The translations under genes were made by a program, and so were the position numbers. A stretch of DNA of 64,000 nucleotides from NCBI GenBank assembly GCA_050951725.1, contig JBMNJO010000001.1:248001-312000 (forward strand). Reading direction: 5' to 3'. The notes below the pieces were generated by a model that was not told the origin of the DNA, did not search any database, and was given only the letters and a program-made list of their open reading frames with translations. Below are positions 63,960-64,000 of the stretch, one piece after another. The stretch is from DTU052 sp050951725 (GTDB lineage Bacteria > Bacillota > Syntrophomonadia > Syntrophomonadales > DTU052). Position 1 is the first letter of the stretch. Each line of letters starts with the position of its first letter.

Positions 63960-64000
63960 ATGGAGGAAAACAAGCTGACCCTGGGAGAGAGGTTTTGGGG
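63960..64000 (+). CDS. Start of the next gene (truncated by the window)
   Basis: ATG 63960 preceded by GGGGGAGAGGAG. It reads MEENKLTLGERFW and runs off the window edge. The fragment is too short to identify. Confidence 0.5.
   Translation, partial: MEENKLTLGERFW

Overview
The window reads as a chromosomal segment of an anaerobic, spore-forming, low-to-mid GC Firmicute, most like the Syntrophomonadaceae/Peptococcaceae type of fatty-acid-oxidising clostridia. The grounds are an alpha/beta-type small acid-soluble spore protein gene, Gram-positive style Shine-Dalgarno sites (AGGAGG), a glycyl radical enzyme with its activase, a tungstate ABC transporter behind a molybdenum/tungsten-cofactor-type riboswitch, and an unusually high density of acyl-CoA genes (three acyl-CoA dehydrogenases, three acyl-CoA ligases, a stand-alone carboxyltransferase, a PaaI-type thioesterase). 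The species assignment is inference; no organism name can be read from the sequence.

Layout. 1-1941: 3' part of an AddA-type helicase-nuclease gene entering from outside. 2.0-6.1 kb: an accessory patch with a decayed helicase-like remnant, a two-gene module (a protein combining an ADP-ribosyltransferase-like region with an HD phosphohydrolase domain, then an Mrr_N-like winged-helix protein), fragments of an acyl-CoA dehydrogenase and of a second yhfC, and an intact YhfC membrane protease. 6.2-9.2 kb: inositol-phosphatase-like enzyme, LUD-domain protein and a convergent MATE transporter. 9.5-12.9 kb: glycyl radical enzyme and activating enzyme. 13-15.2 kb: spore protein, PH-domain protein, QueG-like iron-sulfur protein, degenerate GIY-YIG protein. 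15.3-17.6 kb: polar amino acid ABC transporter (minus strand). 17.7-23.3 kb: an rRNA operon (16S-23S-5S) with three tandem promoters, no tRNA in the spacer, and 5S-derived fragments around the intact 5S. 23.6-24.2 kb: a decayed glycerol-dehydrogenase gene. 24.4-30.8 kb: FadH-like flavoenzyme, a cNMP-binding/DUF2225 protein, then the riboswitch and tupABC. 30.9-41.5 kb: metallo-hydrolase, enolase-superfamily enzyme, acyl-CoA synthetase, thioesterase, SPFH/Arc pair, zinc alcohol dehydrogenase with acyl-CoA dehydrogenase, and a MarR-arsM pair.

42.0-50.1 kb holds a compact fatty-acid synthesis operon (nitronate-monooxygenase-like flavoprotein, fabH, fabK, fabD, acpP, fabF, fabZ, accD, accA). It lacks fabG, accB and accC, and fabH has no conventional start codon where its N-terminus should begin. 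50.1-63.7 kb is an acyl-CoA/short-chain acid utilisation region: two acyl-CoA dehydrogenases, an XRE regulator, an acyl-CoA ligase, a YkvI-like transporter, two convergent TetR regulators, a carboxyltransferase, a CaiC-like ligase and an MFS transporter. Related palindromes stand in front of the carboxyltransferase and the CaiC-like ligase and suggest a local TetR regulon.

The best candidate for an undescribed system is the ART-like/HD plus Mrr_N-like pair at 2.6-4.6 kb. Also notable are the glycyl radical enzyme of unassigned substrate, an acyl-CoA dehydrogenase whose catalytic glutamate appears relocated, the 5S fragments, and a family of near-identical dispersed terminator hairpins.
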